A DNA stretch of 64,000 nt, taken from the NCBI GenBank assembly GCA_002840055.1, contig PGZJ01000002.1, positions 350,149 through 414,148 on the forward strand. The letters run 5' to 3'. The translations under genes and the position numbers were made by a program. Source of the stretch: Gammaproteobacteria bacterium HGW-Gammaproteobacteria-11 (lineage in GTDB: Bacteria; Pseudomonadota; Gammaproteobacteria; Pseudomonadales; Pseudomonadaceae). Shown here one piece after another: positions 36,190 to 46,359 of this stretch (the first letter of the stretch is position 1; every line of letters starts with the position of its first letter). The notes below the pieces were generated by a model, which was not told the origin of the DNA, made no database searches, and saw only the letters and a list, made by a program, of their open reading frames with translations.

Positions 36190-36959
36190 GCGCACAAAAA
36201 CGTATCTGGCTGACTGGCGCCTCCAGCGGCATTGGTCTGACCATGGCTGAGCAACTGGCGGCGCAGGGTCACCTGCTGGCTCTTAGCGCGCGCCGTGCCG
36301 AGCCCTTGCAGGAACTGGCCGAGCGCTTCCCCGGACAGATACTTGTCCTGCCAGCTGATCTCACCGACCTTGATCAGGTGAAAGCCGCCGGACACGCCAT
36401 GAACCAGGCCTGGGGCGCGCTGGATTGGGCCATATTGAATGCCGGTTGCTGCGAATACGTCGATGTCGACCATTTCGATTCAGCACTTTTCCAGCGCGTC
36501 ATGCAGGCCAATGTGCAGGGCAGCGTTCACTGTATCGAAGTGGCTCTGCCGCTGCTGCGCAAGGGCGACCAGCCGAGGCTGGTCGGGGTTGGCAGCAGCG
36601 TGACCTTTTTGCCTCTGCCGCGGGCAGAAGCCTATGGCGCCTCAAAGGCCGCCATGCGCTACCTGTTTCAGGCACTCGAACTGGATCTGGCGCAATGGAA
36701 GATCGGCGTTACCCTGGTCAGCCCCGGCTTTGTCGAAACGCCCATGACCGCGGTCAACGACTTTCCGATGCCCATGCAGGTCAGTAGCGACAAGGCCGCC
36801 GAGATCATCATCCGTGGCCTGCATAAGGGCAAGCGGGAAATCCGCTTTCCGGGTTTGTTTATCGGCGTACTGCGACTGCTCGGCAGCCTGCCCGGCAGTC
36901 TGCGCTTTGCCTTGACCAAGGGCATGGCCCGTCCTTCTGAAGAAAAGGAACAGCATTGA
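36186..36959 (+). CDS. Short-chain dehydrogenase/reductase
   Basis: A 257-residue classical SDR: cofactor motif TGASSGIG, the ILNAG strand, active-site Ser (VGSSVTF) and YGASK. The C-terminal FPGLFIGVLRLLGSLPGSLRFALTK is hydrophobic and may touch the membrane, fitting a lipid substrate. The ATG at 36186 follows AAAAGGAGA and overlaps the previous stop. The specific substrate is unknown; the operon suggests a modified fatty acid or lipid. Confidence 0.88.
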   Translation: MSAQKRIWLTGASSGIGLTMAEQLAAQGHLLALSARRAEPLQELAERFPGQILVLPADLTDLDQVKAAGHAMNQAWGALDWAILNAGCCEYVDVDHFDSALFQRVMQANVQGSVHCIEVALPLLRKGDQPRLVGVGSSVTFLPLPRAEAYGASKAAMRYLFQALELDLAQWKIGVTLVSPGFVETPMTAVNDFPMPMQVSSDKAAEIIIRGLHKGKREIRFPGLFIGVLRLLGSLPGSLRFALTKGMARPSEEKEQH

Positions 36960-38206
36960 TGCGGGTTGCAATCGTAGGCTCTGGTATTTCCGGACTGGTG
37001 TGCGCCAGGTTGCTGTCGCGCCAGCACGAGGTCTGTGTATTTGAGGCGGCGGACTGGGTTGGCGGTCATACCCATACAGTCGATGTCGAGGTCAAGGGTC
37101 GCCACTATGCCGTGGATACTGGCTTCATCGTGTTCAACGACTGGACCTACCCGAATTTCATTCGCCTGATGGACCAGATCGGGGTCAGTTCACGGGAGAC
37201 CGAGATGAGCTTCTCCGTGCACGATCCGGCCAGCGGCCTGGAATACAACGGGCACAGTCTCAACAGCCTGTTCGCCCAGCGCAGCAACCTGTTCTCACCG
37301 GCGTTTATCGGCATGGTCAGGGATATTCTGCGCTTCAACCGCGAGGCCATGGCCGAACTGGACAAGGGCAGTATTCAAGCCGACATCACCCTGGGTGAGT
37401 ACCTCAAGAGCAAGGGCTACGGCCAACGCTTTATTGACCACTACATCATTCCCATGGGCGCTGCCATCTGGTCCATGTCGCTGGCTGACATGCTGGCCTT
37501 TCCGTTGCAGTTCTTTGTGCGTTTTTTCCGCAATCATGGCTTGCTGTCGGTCAGTGACCGCCCTCAATGGCGGGTTATCAAGGGTGGATCAAGCGCTTAC
37601 ATCAAACCGCTGATCGAGCCCTTTCGCGACAACATCCGGCTGAACTGTCCGGTGCAGCAGATTCGCCGCGACGACCAGGGCGTGACCCTGGTCAGTGCGC
37701 GTGGCGAAGAGCGCTTCGACAAGGTGATTCTGGCCTGCCACAGCGACCAGGCGCTGGCCATGCTGGCCGACCCAAGTGACGCCGAACGCGATATCCTCGG
37801 CGCCATCGGCTATGCCGACAACGACGTTGTATTGCACACCGACACCCGCCTGCTGCCCAAGCGCAAGCTGGCCTGGGCCAGCTGGAACTATCGCCTTGGC
37901 CAGGCGGTTGATCGCCCTGCAGCGGTGACTTACAACATGAACATTCTGCAGGGTATCGAATCGGACATCACCTTCTGCGTCAGTCTGAACCAGACCGAGG
38001 CCATCGACCCGACGCAAATCCTTGCCCGTTTCACCTATGCCCACCCGCAGTTCAGTCTGGCCGCCAGTGCTGCCCAGGCGCGCTGGCAGGAACTGCTCGG
38101 TGAGCAGCATACCTATTACTGCGGCGCCTACTGGGCCAACGGCTTCCATGAGGATGGCGTGGTCAGCGCACTACGCGTTACCAGCGCCCTGGGAGAGTCG
38201 CTGTAA
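36959..38206 (+). CDS. FAD-dependent oxidoreductase (flavin amine oxidase-type)
   Basis: A 415-residue protein with an N-terminal FAD site (VAIVGSGISGLVCARLLSRQHEVCVFEAADWVGGHTHTV), VDTGFIVFN and a C-terminal CGAYWANGFHEDGVVSA flavin contact. It belongs to the amine-oxidase/phytoene-desaturase-like family that, in many bacteria, sits next to DUF1365 and a CFA-synthase homologue. It probably desaturates or oxidises a lipid acyl chain, by context. The ATG at 36959 overlaps the SDR stop (TGATG); a TTG one codon earlier is less likely. Confidence 0.88.
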   Translation: MRVAIVGSGISGLVCARLLSRQHEVCVFEAADWVGGHTHTVDVEVKGRHYAVDTGFIVFNDWTYPNFIRLMDQIGVSSRETEMSFSVHDPASGLEYNGHSLNSLFAQRSNLFSPAFIGMVRDILRFNREAMAELDKGSIQADITLGEYLKSKGYGQRFIDHYIIPMGAAIWSMSLADMLAFPLQFFVRFFRNHGLLSVSDRPQWRVIKGGSSAYIKPLIEPFRDNIRLNCPVQQIRRDDQGVTLVSARGEERFDKVILACHSDQALAMLADPSDAERDILGAIGYADNDVVLHTDTRLLPKRKLAWASWNYRLGQAVDRPAAVTYNMNILQGIESDITFCVSLNQTEAIDPTQILARFTYAHPQFSLAASAAQARWQELLGEQHTYYCGAYWANGFHEDGVVSALRVTSALGESL

Positions 38207-39024
38207 TGTCACTGCACAGTGCGCTCTACACCGGACAGGTTCGGCACCGCCGACATGCCCCGCGTAAACACGCTTTCAGCTACCGCATCAGCCTGTTGTG
38301 GCTGGATCTGCAGGAGCAACAGCAGGTGTTTGCCATGAGCGGGCTGTGGTCCGGCCGCTGGTGGTCACCCATGCGCTTTCGTGAAGCCGACTACCTGACC
38401 CAGCATCGACAGCCCGGCGAATCACTGCAACAGTCCGCCCAGCGTCTGGTGCTGACCCAACTGGGTCTGGATCTGCACGGCCCGGTTCGGCTGCTGACCC
38501 AGGTACGCAGCTTCGGCATGTTGTTCAACCCGGTGTCCTTCTTCTACTGCCATGACGCCGCTGGGCAACTGCGGGCCATTATTGCCGAGGTATCCAATAC
38601 ACCCTGGCGTGAGCGTTTCTGTTACGTCATGGCCACTGATAGCAGCCAGGCTCTGCAGCACTTCGAGCTGGACAAAGCTTTTCATGTCTCGCCGTTTTTA
38701 CCCGCCGAGCTGCACTACCGCATGCGCTTCAACCAACCGCAGCAATCGCTGCTGGTGCATATGGAAGACTGGCAGGGCGACAGCAAGCTGTTCGATGCAA
38801 CCCTGACCCTGTCTCGTAATCCGCTTAGCGCCAGCTTGCTGCGCCGTGAAGCGCTGTCATTCCCCTTTATGGTCGCCAAGACCGTCATCGGGATTTACTG
38901 GCAAGCCCTGCGCCTGGCCCTCAAGCGCACACCGATTTTTGATCATCGTTCGCCACCGCTGAGCGCCGTGGCAACCACCGCCATTCAGGTTAAGGAGCAG
39001 TCCGATGAAAGCCAACAGGTCTGA
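38206..39024 (+). CDS. DUF1365 family protein
   Basis: A 272-residue protein: HSALYTGQVRHRRHAPRKHAFSYRI at the N-terminus, then FGMLFNPVSFFYCHDAAGQLRAIIAEVSNTPWRERFCYV, HVSPFLPAELHYRMRFNQP, which are the DUF1365 hallmarks. The function is unknown, but it is nearly always linked to the preceding FAD oxidoreductase and the following CFA-synthase-like enzyme. The start overlaps the previous stop (TAATG) and the end overlaps the next gene by 20 bp. Confidence 0.9.
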   Translation: MSLHSALYTGQVRHRRHAPRKHAFSYRISLLWLDLQEQQQVFAMSGLWSGRWWSPMRFREADYLTQHRQPGESLQQSAQRLVLTQLGLDLHGPVRLLTQVRSFGMLFNPVSFFYCHDAAGQLRAIIAEVSNTPWRERFCYVMATDSSQALQHFELDKAFHVSPFLPAELHYRMRFNQPQQSLLVHMEDWQGDSKLFDATLTLSRNPLSASLLRREALSFPFMVAKTVIGIYWQALRLALKRTPIFDHRSPPLSAVATTAIQVKEQSDESQQV

Positions 39025-40357
39025 ATCAGCCGCCAGCTGTTGTGATGCGGTCAAGCCTGACGCCCGCGAGCGCACAATGGCCTTGCTCGGCAATACCCGA
39101 GAAGCCAGTCCAGAGGATAAAACCCACAACAGCTGGCTGGTGCGCCTCAGCCGCCAGTTGGTGCTGCGCCAGCTCAAGGCACTGCAGCGCGGCACCCTGA
39201 CCATCCACGACCGGGGCCAGGCCATGCACTTTGGCCAGGCGGACGCCGATGGCCTGCACGCTGAAATCCATGTACACAGCCAGGCGGCCTACCCGCTGAT
39301 TGCCAGCAACGGCAGCATCGGTTCAGGCGAAGCCTATATTCATGGTTACTGGACCACTCCGGACCTGACCGCGGTAACCAAGATTTTCGTGCGTAACCTG
39401 GATGTGCTGGATGCCATGGAAAAGGGTCTGGCGCGCCTCGGCCTGCCGGCCCTGAAACTGCTGCACTGGCTCAACCGCAACACGCTCAAGGGTTCCAGGC
39501 GCAATATTCAGGCGCACTATGACCTGGGTAACGACCTGTTTGAAAACTTTCTCGACCCGACCATGATGTATTCGGCCGCCGTGTTTCCACCGGATTCGGA
39601 CAATCTGGAACAGGCGCAACTGAACAAGCTCGAACGCATCTGCCGCAAACTGGAGCTCAAGCCCGAGGATCATCTGTTGGAAATCGGTACCGGCTGGGGC
39701 AGCATGGCAATCTACGCGGCCCAGCATTATGGCTGCCGCGTCACCACCACCACCCTGTCGCGCGAGCAACTGGCCTACGCCACCGCCAAGGTCGAGGCGC
39801 TGGGTCTGCAGGATCGAGTGACCCTGTTGTTGCAGGACTACCGCGAACTGACCGGCAGCTATGACAAGCTGGTATCGATCGAAATGGTCGAAGCGGTCGG
39901 TCACGCCTATTTCCGTACCTATTTCGAGACCTGCGCCAAACTGCTCAAGCCGCATGGCATGATGCTCTTGCAGGCCATCACCATACGCGATCAGCGCTAC
40001 GACCAGGCCCGCCGCAGCGTCGACTTCATCCAGCGCTATATCTTCCCGGGCGGCTCACTGCCTTCGGTCAGTCTGGTGGGTGAGCTGACACGCCGGCATA
40101 CCGATCTGTCGATGCTGCATCTGGAAGATATTGGCAGCCACTACGCGCGCACCCTGCGGATCTGGCACGACAATCTTAAGAACGCCCGCGGCCATCTTGA
40201 GCGTCTCGGTTATGATGACTACTTTTTCCGGCTCTGGGAGTTCTATCTGTGCTATTGCGAAGGCGGCTTCATTGAACGCTCGATCGGCACTGCACAGATT
40301 CTACTGAGCAAGCCCAACGCCCGACCGGAACTCAACCTGTATGAACTGGGAGCCTGA
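39005..40357 (+). CDS. cfa: Cyclopropane-fatty-acid synthase-like methyltransferase
   Basis: A 450-residue SAM-dependent enzyme. Motifs: NIQAHYDLGNDLFENFLDPTMMYSAAVF, SAM-binding LLEIGTGWGSMAIYAA, SIEMVEAVGHAYFRTYF and the YIFPGGSLPS region, as in CFA synthases and mycolic methyltransferases. It is longer than E. coli Cfa (about 380) through an N-terminal extension. It methylates or cyclopropanates unsaturated phospholipid acyl chains; in Rhodobacter and P. putida light/singlet-oxygen-induced homologues (Ufa type) make methyl-branched or furan fatty acids, so either product is possible. The ATG follows AAGGAG inside the end of DUF1365. Confidence 0.9.
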   Translation: MKANRSESAASCCDAVKPDARERTMALLGNTREASPEDKTHNSWLVRLSRQLVLRQLKALQRGTLTIHDRGQAMHFGQADADGLHAEIHVHSQAAYPLIASNGSIGSGEAYIHGYWTTPDLTAVTKIFVRNLDVLDAMEKGLARLGLPALKLLHWLNRNTLKGSRRNIQAHYDLGNDLFENFLDPTMMYSAAVFPPDSDNLEQAQLNKLERICRKLELKPEDHLLEIGTGWGSMAIYAAQHYGCRVTTTTLSREQLAYATAKVEALGLQDRVTLLLQDYRELTGSYDKLVSIEMVEAVGHAYFRTYFETCAKLLKPHGMMLLQAITIRDQRYDQARRSVDFIQRYIFPGGSLPSVSLVGELTRRHTDLSMLHLEDIGSHYARTLRIWHDNLKNARGHLERLGYDDYFFRLWEFYLCYCEGGFIERSIGTAQILLSKPNARPELNLYELGA

Positions 40358-40358
40358 C

Positions 40359-40886
40359 ATGCGCCTCAAACTGCTGGCCAATGCACTGCTGTTCCAGGCC
40401 GGCTGGTTTGCCTGCGTGCTGGGCGGCAACAGTCTCTGGCTACTGATCCCCTTGGCCGCCTTGCTGATCCACTTTTTCTGGGTCAGCAGCTGGGCGGCCG
40501 AAGGTAAACTGGTCATAAGCGTCATGCTGGCTGGTGCCGCGCTGGACTCCTTCCTGTTGCAGATGGGCGTGTTTCGCTTTCCCGGTGATTCTCCGCTGGC
40601 ACCGCTCTGGCTGGTGACCCTGTGGGCATTGCTGGCGACCACGCTGAATCACTGCCTGGCCTGGACGGCCAAACCGATCTGGCTGGCCGCCTTGCTGGGA
40701 GCCGTATCCGGACCCTTCTCGTACTTTGCCGGTGCTGCCCTGGCTGACGTAGGCCTGCCTCTGGGACCAACACCGAGTGCACTGTTGCTGGCCAGCATCT
40801 GGGCAATCGTCTTTCCATTACTGCACGGTTTCGCCCACCTTTATCGAGAACAGCTGCGGCTGCGACAATCCCCGGAAAGGGGTTGA
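40359..40886 (+). CDS. DUF2878 family membrane protein
   Basis: A 175-residue inner-membrane protein with about five hydrophobic segments (ANALLFQAGWFACVLGG, LWLLIPLAALLIHFFW, VISVMLAGAALDSFLLQMGVF, PLWLVTLWALLATTLNHCL, WLAALLGAVSGPFSYFAGAAL). The pattern matches DUF2878, often found at the end of photolyase-CFA gene sets. The role is unknown. The ATG lies 1 base after the cfa stop with GGGAG upstream. Last gene of the cassette; convergent with pagL. Confidence 0.85.
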   Translation: MRLKLLANALLFQAGWFACVLGGNSLWLLIPLAALLIHFFWVSSWAAEGKLVISVMLAGAALDSFLLQMGVFRFPGDSPLAPLWLVTLWALLATTLNHCLAWTAKPIWLAALLGAVSGPFSYFAGAALADVGLPLGPTPSALLLASIWAIVFPLLHGFAHLYREQLRLRQSPERG

Positions 40887-40928
40887 AGGACCAAGCTACG
40901 TCAGACAGGCACCCGCGTGATTAGCCGT

Positions 40929-41456
40929 TCAGAACGGCAGACGGAAATACACAGCGGTCTTCTCGACGCCCATATTGGGCTGTTTTATGCCGGCATTGGA
41001 GTAGTGATACCAGCGCAAACCAAGCTCACTACCCGATGGCAAACGCACACCGGCACCAAGCACATCTTCGAATTGAAAACTGCTGGCAATATCGGTATTG
41101 CTCGGGAAGCGTGTTTCAGAAAACAGCGCCACGCCAATGCCTCCCTCCAGAAAGGGCGTGAAACGCCGCCCAGTTGCGCTGAAGTTCAATTGAAATATCG
41201 GCGTCAGCGACAAGCTATTGATATTGGCCCGATCCCAGTGCGTGAAGCCCGCATCCCAATACCCCCCCAGCTGCAGGGAACCCGACTGGTTTTGCCACAG
41301 ACTGCGGCCAAAGTCGAACTGCATACTGGCACGGTAGGTGGTATCCGATTCCGAACTGTGCCCCGCTTCCAGCGTGACTGACGTTTGCGCCATGACAGCG
41401 GGAGCCGAACACAACAGGGCTGCACAGGCGATCAGCCAAACCTGGGGTTTCAACAT
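40929..41456 (-). CDS. pagL: Lipid A 3-O-deacylase PagL
   Basis: A 175-residue outer-membrane beta-barrel enzyme. Signal peptide ends at about Ala23 (VMA/QT). The catalytic triad is in the C-terminal part: His151, Ser153 (WYHYSNAGIKQPNMG) and Glu165 (GVEKTAVYF), spaced as in P. aeruginosa PagL (mature H126/S128/E140). The protein ends in Phe, as barrel proteins do. It removes the 3-O acyl chain from lipid A. TTAAGGAA precedes the ATG. The synteny phr-pagL-murI matches P. aeruginosa. Confidence 0.93.
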   Translation of the reverse strand: MLKPQVWLIACAALLCSAPAVMAQTSVTLEAGHSSESDTTYRASMQFDFGRSLWQNQSGSLQLGGYWDAGFTHWDRANINSLSLTPIFQLNFSATGRRFTPFLEGGIGVALFSETRFPSNTDIASSFQFEDVLGAGVRLPSGSELGLRWYHYSNAGIKQPNMGVEKTAVYFRLPF

Positions 41457-41513
41457 GGGAAGTTCCTTAACAGGCTTTTAACAGAAAGTAGCGTATTAAA
41501 AATATAGTCAACA

Positions 41514-42299
41514 TCAGACCGGCAGCAAGTCTACCTCGGCCTGTTGCCCCCATAACAGCGGCAGTATGTCCTGCATGCCATGCGGATCACCACTGCTCCA
41601 GAATGCGGTAGCTCGAGCGGGCCCTGTCGCCAGCAGCTCGTTGACCTGCAGCCGTTCAGCCAGTCGTCTGGCTACCGCACCAGCTGTGTCAATCAGGGTC
41701 ACACCCGGCAGCATGGCCTGCAACACCTGACGCACAAAGGGATAGTGGGTGCAACCGAGGATCAAGGTGTCACAGCCCTGCGCCAGCAACGGCTGGGTAA
41801 AACTCTGCAGCAGCGCTTCGAGGCGGGGACCTTGCAACTCACCCTGTTCGATCAGCTCGACCAGGCCAGGGCACGGCTGGGTGATAACCTTGACCGATCC
41901 GGCAAAACGGTCAAGCAGGGCGGCGAACTTGGCGCTCTGCAGGGTACCTGTGGTGGCCAAGACACCGACCACACCGGTCCGCGTGGCCAGGGCGGCAGGC
42001 TTGACTGCCGGCTCCATACCTATAATCGGCAGATCATAGAGACTGCGCAGATCATTGACTGCGGCGGCGGTCGCGGTATTGCAGGCCAGCACCAGCGCCT
42101 TGGCGCCGCGCTCGAGCAGAAAGGCAGCAATCGCCTGGCTGCGCTGGCGAATCGTTTCCGGGCTTTTCTCGCCGTAAGGGACGTAGGCACTGTCCGCCAC
42201 ATAGAGTAACGATTCGGCGGGCAGCTGGCGGCGAATTTCAGCCAGTACCGACAGGCCACCTACCCCTGAATCAAATACCCCAACCGGACTGTCATTCAT
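41514..42299 (-). CDS. murI: Glutamate racemase
   Basis: A 261-residue enzyme making D-glutamate for peptidoglycan. The two catalytic cysteines are Cys73 ([12 protein letters not shown]) and Cys183 ([10 protein letters not shown]); the N-terminus reads [17 protein letters not shown]. The ATG at 42299 overlaps the moeB 3' end by 8 bp. The frame is open further upstream inside moeB but that part is not MurI-like. Confidence 0.95.
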   Translation of the reverse strand: MNDSPVGVFDSGVGGLSVLAEIRRQLPAESLLYVADSAYVPYGEKSPETIRQRSQAIAAFLLERGAKALVLACNTATAAAVNDLRSLYDLPIIGMEPAVKPAALATRTGVVGVLATTGTLQSAKFAALLDRFAGSVKVITQPCPGLVELIEQGELQGPRLEALLQSFTQPLLAQGCDTLILGCTHYPFVRQVLQAMLPGVTLIDTAGAVARRLAERLQVNELLATGPARATAFWSSGDPHGMQDILPLLWGQQAEVDLLPV

Positions 42300-43044
42300 G
42301 TGCCGTACCACAACAGCTGCAGGCCGGGTCGCGGCGCACACGCATTTCACGGAAGCGCGAGCCCAAGGCATCAATCAGCAGCAGGCGGCCAATCAAGGGC
42401 TCACCGAAACCGGCCAGTAACTTGACTGCTTCCAACGCCTGCAGACTGCCAACCAGGCCCACCAGGGGGCCGAGCACACCGGCTTCGCTACAGCTCAGGG
42501 CGACATCATCGCCGGCGCCGTACAGGCACTGATAGCAGGGGCTATCGGCCTGACGTGAATCAAACACGCTGAGCTGGCCCTCGAGCCGAATGGCGGCGCC
42601 GCTGACCAACGGAATGCGCGCTGCCACACAGGCGGCATTCACCGCCTGGCGCGTGGCAAAATTATCCGAACAGTCCAACACCAGATCCACAGCAGCCACG
42701 GCCTCACGCAGCGATTGATCAGCCAGCGCCAGCGCATGGGTGAGCACGCGGATTGTCGGGTTCAGCGCCTGCAGGCGCTGCGCCGCCGACTGCACCTTGG
42801 GTCGACCAATATCGGCCTGAGCATGAATGATCTGCCGCTGCAGATTGCTCAGATCAACACTGTCATGGTCGGCCAGATGCAGCTCACCAATTCCGGCTGC
42901 AGCCAGGTACAACGCCACCGGCGCACCCAGCCCACCCAGGCCGACAATCAGCACCCGGCTGTCGAGCAGCCGCTGCTGGCCCTCAATATCGACCTGGGCC
43001 AGCAGTATCTGACGGCTGTAACGCAGCAGCTGCTGGTCATCCAT
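42292..43044 (-). CDS. moeB: Molybdopterin-synthase adenylyltransferase (MoeB/ThiF type)
   Basis: A 250-residue E1-like enzyme. ATP-binding fold [23 protein letters not shown], Arg finger region (NLQRQIIH), and two zinc-binding Cys pairs (CYQC, and CSCC at the C-terminus). It adenylates the C-terminal Gly of MoaD (or ThiS) before sulfur loading. It overlaps prmC by 8 bp. ThiF is the alternative; the murI-moeB-prmC-prfA-hemA order favours MoeB. Confidence 0.9.
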   Translation of the reverse strand: MDDQQLLRYSRQILLAQVDIEGQQRLLDSRVLIVGLGGLGAPVALYLAAAGIGELHLADHDSVDLSNLQRQIIHAQADIGRPKVQSAAQRLQALNPTIRVLTHALALADQSLREAVAAVDLVLDCSDNFATRQAVNAACVAARIPLVSGAAIRLEGQLSVFDSRQADSPCYQCLYGAGDDVALSCSEAGVLGPLVGLVGSLQALEAVKLLAGFGEPLIGRLLLIDALGSRFREMRVRRDPACSCCGTAHE

Positions 43045-43867
43045 GCCATTGCCCTCCGCTGACACGCGGGTGCCCGGACAGGTCCTGCCAGGATTGCACC
43101 GCGGTAAAACCCTTGGTTTGCAACAAGGCCCGCACGGTGTCGCCCTGCTGCCAGCCATGCTCGATCAGCAACCAGCCATCCGGAGCAAGATAGGTCGGGG
43201 CGCTGGCGATGATATGGCGTATGGCATCCAACCCATCCTTGCCACTGACCAGCGCACTGGCCGGTTCGAAGCGCACATCGCCCTGAGCCAGGTGCGGATC
43301 ATCGCTGGCAATATAGGGCGGGTTGCTGACGATCAGATCAAATACCTGGCCCTGCAGGGCTGAAAACCAGTCGCTGCAGACAAAGTCAACAGCGGCCAAG
43401 CCGGTCTGCTGCCGATTCTCCAGCGCCAGCGCCAACGCCTCGGGTTGCAGGTCACAGCCAAGGACGGTCCAACCGGGGCGCTCCGAGGCCAGTGCCAGCG
43501 CAATGGCGCCGGTGCCAGTGCCCAGATCCAGTACGCGAGCCATTGACGAGGGCGCCAACTCCAGCGCCACCTCAACCAGCCGTTCAGTATCGGCACGCGG
43601 AATCAAGGTAGCCGGGCTGACCTCCAGATCAAGGGTCCAGAAACCCTGACGTCCGAGCAGGTAGGCAATCGGCTCACCCTGGCGACGACGTTCAAGCAAG
43701 GCATTCAGGGCCTCCAACTGCCCCGCCGACAACTGCTTGTCGGGCCAGGTATGCAAATAGCTGCGCGATTTGCCCAGCACCCGGGCCAGCAGCAGCTCGA
43801 CATCCAACAGCGCGGTGTCTGAATCCGGTAGCTGTGCACTCGCCAGCAGTTCACCGATGCTCGACAT
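43037..43867 (-). CDS. prmC: Peptide chain release factor N5-glutamine methyltransferase
   Basis: A 276-residue SAM methyltransferase. Substrate-binding N-terminal helical domain, SAM motif VLDLGTGTGAIALALA and catalytic SNPPYI. It methylates the Gln of the GGQ loop in RF1/RF2, and lies directly after prfA, its substrate, with a 1-bp overlap. Confidence 0.95.
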   Translation of the reverse strand: MSSIGELLASAQLPDSDTALLDVELLLARVLGKSRSYLHTWPDKQLSAGQLEALNALLERRRQGEPIAYLLGRQGFWTLDLEVSPATLIPRADTERLVEVALELAPSSMARVLDLGTGTGAIALALASERPGWTVLGCDLQPEALALALENRQQTGLAAVDFVCSDWFSALQGQVFDLIVSNPPYIASDDPHLAQGDVRFEPASALVSGKDGLDAIRHIIASAPTYLAPDGWLLIEHGWQQGDTVRALLQTKGFTAVQSWQDLSGHPRVSGGQWHG

Positions 43868-44952
43868 CAGACCAGTTCCAGACTGGCCAGTTGATCGGCC
43901 TGGTACTCGCGGCGCAGAGGCTCGATCACCTGATCCAGCTGCCCCTGTATCACGTCATCCAGGCTGTAGAGGGTCAGGTTGATACGGTGATCGGTTACCC
44001 GGCCCTGGGGGAAGTTGTAAGTACGGATGCGCTCGGACCGATCACCGGAGCCGACCAGTGCCCGGCGGGTATCGGACAGCTCCTTTTCCTGGGCGTCACG
44101 TTGCTGGGTATCGAGCTTGGCCTGCAGCAGGCTCATGGCCTTGGCGCGGTTCTTGTGCTGGGAGCGCTCTTCCTGACACTCGACCACGATACCGGTGGGC
44201 AAATGGGTCAGGCGAATCGCCGAGTCGGTCTTGTTCACATGCTGACCACCGGCGCCCGAGGAACGGTAGGTATCGACCCGCAGGTCCGCCGGGTTGATAT
44301 CGATCTGCGCCTGTTCATCCGGTTCGGGCATTATCGCCACGGTGCAGGCCGAGGTATGAATGCGGCCCTGGGACTCGGTCGCCGGCACGCGCTGGACCCG
44401 ATGTGCGCCGGACTCGAATTTCAGCCGGGCGTACACGCCCTGGCCTTCGACCCGGGCAATGACTTCCTTGAAGCCGCCGTGCTCACCGCCGTTCTCGGAC
44501 AGTATCTCGATGCGCCAGCCCTGCTGCTCAGCGTATTTGCTGTACATGCGGAACAGATCACCGGCAAAAATAGCCGCCTCATCACCGCCGGTACCGGCGC
44601 GCACTTCAAGGAAGACGTTGCGTTCATCGTTCGGATCGCGCGGCAACAACAGCAGATTCAGCTGCTCCTCCAGAGCCCCGAGACGCTCGGCACAGTCGGC
44701 GGCATCCTCTTCGGCCATGGCGCGCAAATCCGGGTCTGCATCCTTGAGCAGGCTGCGCGCCTCCTCCAGGTCAGCGGCAACCTTCTGCCAATCGGCATAG
44801 CACTGCATGGTTGCATCGAGCTCGGCATATTCCTTGGAATAGGCACGGAAACGGTTCTGCTCGGCAATCACCTCTGCTTCACTGAGCAGCGCCGACAATT
44901 CCTCGAAACGCTGCTGCATGCTGTCCAGACGGTTTAACAGGGATGCCTTCAT
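43867..44952 (-). CDS. prfA: Peptide chain release factor 1
   Basis: A 361-residue class I release factor. The stop-codon reading motif P-A-T is at 190-192 (RVPATES) and the peptidyl-hydrolysis GGQ at 235-237 ([11 protein letters not shown]). The PAT tripeptide marks RF1 (UAA/UAG). The start overlaps the hemA stop by 4 bp (ATGA). Confidence 0.97.
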   Translation of the reverse strand: MKASLLNRLDSMQQRFEELSALLSEAEVIAEQNRFRAYSKEYAELDATMQCYADWQKVAADLEEARSLLKDADPDLRAMAEEDAADCAERLGALEEQLNLLLLPRDPNDERNVFLEVRAGTGGDEAAIFAGDLFRMYSKYAEQQGWRIEILSENGGEHGGFKEVIARVEGQGVYARLKFESGAHRVQRVPATESQGRIHTSACTVAIMPEPDEQAQIDINPADLRVDTYRSSGAGGQHVNKTDSAIRLTHLPTGIVVECQEERSQHKNRAKAMSLLQAKLDTQQRDAQEKELSDTRRALVGSGDRSERIRTYNFPQGRVTDHRINLTLYSLDDVIQGQLDQVIEPLRREYQADQLASLELV

Positions 44953-46226
44953 GATTCGTCTTGTATGCTCTCGTGATCATCCAGGGCAAACAGCTCCTGG
45001 GCCAGCGCCAGGGCCTCGGCACGGCCCTCGGCACTCATCTGTTTGAGCTGCACACTGGGATCGTGCAGCAGTTTGTTGGTCAGCGCACGCGCCATTTCAG
45101 CCAGCACCAGAGCCGGATCAGCCCCGCGCTCCAGGCGCGCCTGGGCTTTCAGCAGTTCCTGATCGCGCAGTTGTTCGGCCTTGTGGCGGTAACGCCGCAA
45201 CACATCCACCGCAGCCAGAGCCCGCAGCCGCTGCATGAACTCGCCAGCGCCCTGATCGACCAGACGTTCAGCCGCCTGAGCGGCATCCTGGCGGGAGCGC
45301 AAATTATCTTCGATGACCTCATGCAGGTCATCCACGGTATACAGATAGACATCGGCCAGTCCACCCACCTCGGGTTCAATATCCCGCGGTACGGCAATAT
45401 CGACCATGAACATGGGTTTGTGTCGGCGTTGCTTGAGCGCCCGCTCGACCGCACCCTTACCGAGAATCGGCAGGGGGCTGGCGGTGGAACTGATAATGAT
45501 GTCGCACTGGGCCAGCACATCGGGAATCTGATTGAGCAGAATCGCATCGGCCCCCAGCGCCTCACTGAGCAGTTGAGCGCGCTCCAGCGTACGGTTGGCA
45601 ACAATGATACGGCCCACGCCCTGTTCGAACAGATGCCGGGCAACCAGGCCGATGGTTTCACCCGCACCAATCAGCAGCGCGGTACTGCGGCGCAGATCGG
45701 AAAAAATCTGCCGCGACAGACTGACCGCGGCAAAGGCTACCGAAACCGGATTTTCACCGATAGCCGTATCCGTGCGCACCTGTTTAGCCGTGTTGAAGGT
45801 GCTCTGGAATAGACGGTCGAGGTAGGGCCCGAGGGTGCCCGCACTGCGCGCCGCCTGCCAGGCATCCTTCATCTGCCCGAGAATCTGCGGCTCACCCAGG
45901 ACCATGGAATCGAGTCCGGCGGCGACTCGCATCATATGATTGACCGCACCTGCGTCGCTGTGCAGATAGCTGCAACGGCGCAACTCGTCGGTGGACAAAC
46001 CATGATAACCGGCCATCCAGTTCAGCAGGCGCTCAGCATCAGGATGATCCTGCGCACAGTAGATTTCCGTGCGGTTGCAGGTCGACAGAATGGCGACCTC
46101 CTGGGTCTGGGTCTCATCACGTAGGCGCTGCAACGCATCAGCCAAGCGTTCAGGGGCAAATGCCACGCGTTCGCGCACATCCACTGCGGCGGTCCTGTGA
46201 TTAATCCCGAATGCAAGGAAGCCCAT
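44949..46226 (-). CDS. hemA: Glutamyl-tRNA reductase
   Basis: A 425-residue enzyme that reduces Glu-tRNA to glutamate-1-semialdehyde, the first committed step of heme synthesis. The nucleophile Cys50 lies in [11 protein letters not shown]; the NADPH domain shows [16 protein letters not shown]. First gene of the hemA-prfA-prmC-moeB-murI run on the minus strand, and divergent from the TPR lipoprotein gene. Confidence 0.97.
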   Translation of the reverse strand: MGFLAFGINHRTAAVDVRERVAFAPERLADALQRLRDETQTQEVAILSTCNRTEIYCAQDHPDAERLLNWMAGYHGLSTDELRRCSYLHSDAGAVNHMMRVAAGLDSMVLGEPQILGQMKDAWQAARSAGTLGPYLDRLFQSTFNTAKQVRTDTAIGENPVSVAFAAVSLSRQIFSDLRRSTALLIGAGETIGLVARHLFEQGVGRIIVANRTLERAQLLSEALGADAILLNQIPDVLAQCDIIISSTASPLPILGKGAVERALKQRRHKPMFMVDIAVPRDIEPEVGGLADVYLYTVDDLHEVIEDNLRSRQDAAQAAERLVDQGAGEFMQRLRALAAVDVLRRYRHKAEQLRDQELLKAQARLERGADPALVLAEMARALTNKLLHDPSVQLKQMSAEGRAEALALAQELFALDDHESIQDES

Positions 46227-46359
46227 GATGCCCCATTAATGTGAACTAAGCGTGCAATTGTCCTATGTATGCCAGTGCCGATCAATTCCCTTCGGCCAGT
46301 GGGTTTGCTCGCCATCCTGTGTCATGATGACGGCTCCGCCTGAACAGACCCGAGCACCC

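Noticed and set aside
43834..44937. Long open frame on the plus strand opposite prfA (367 codons)
   Set aside because: Antisense to a clear, full-length RF1 gene; such frames arise from GC-biased third positions, and its translation shows no motif and low-complexity composition.
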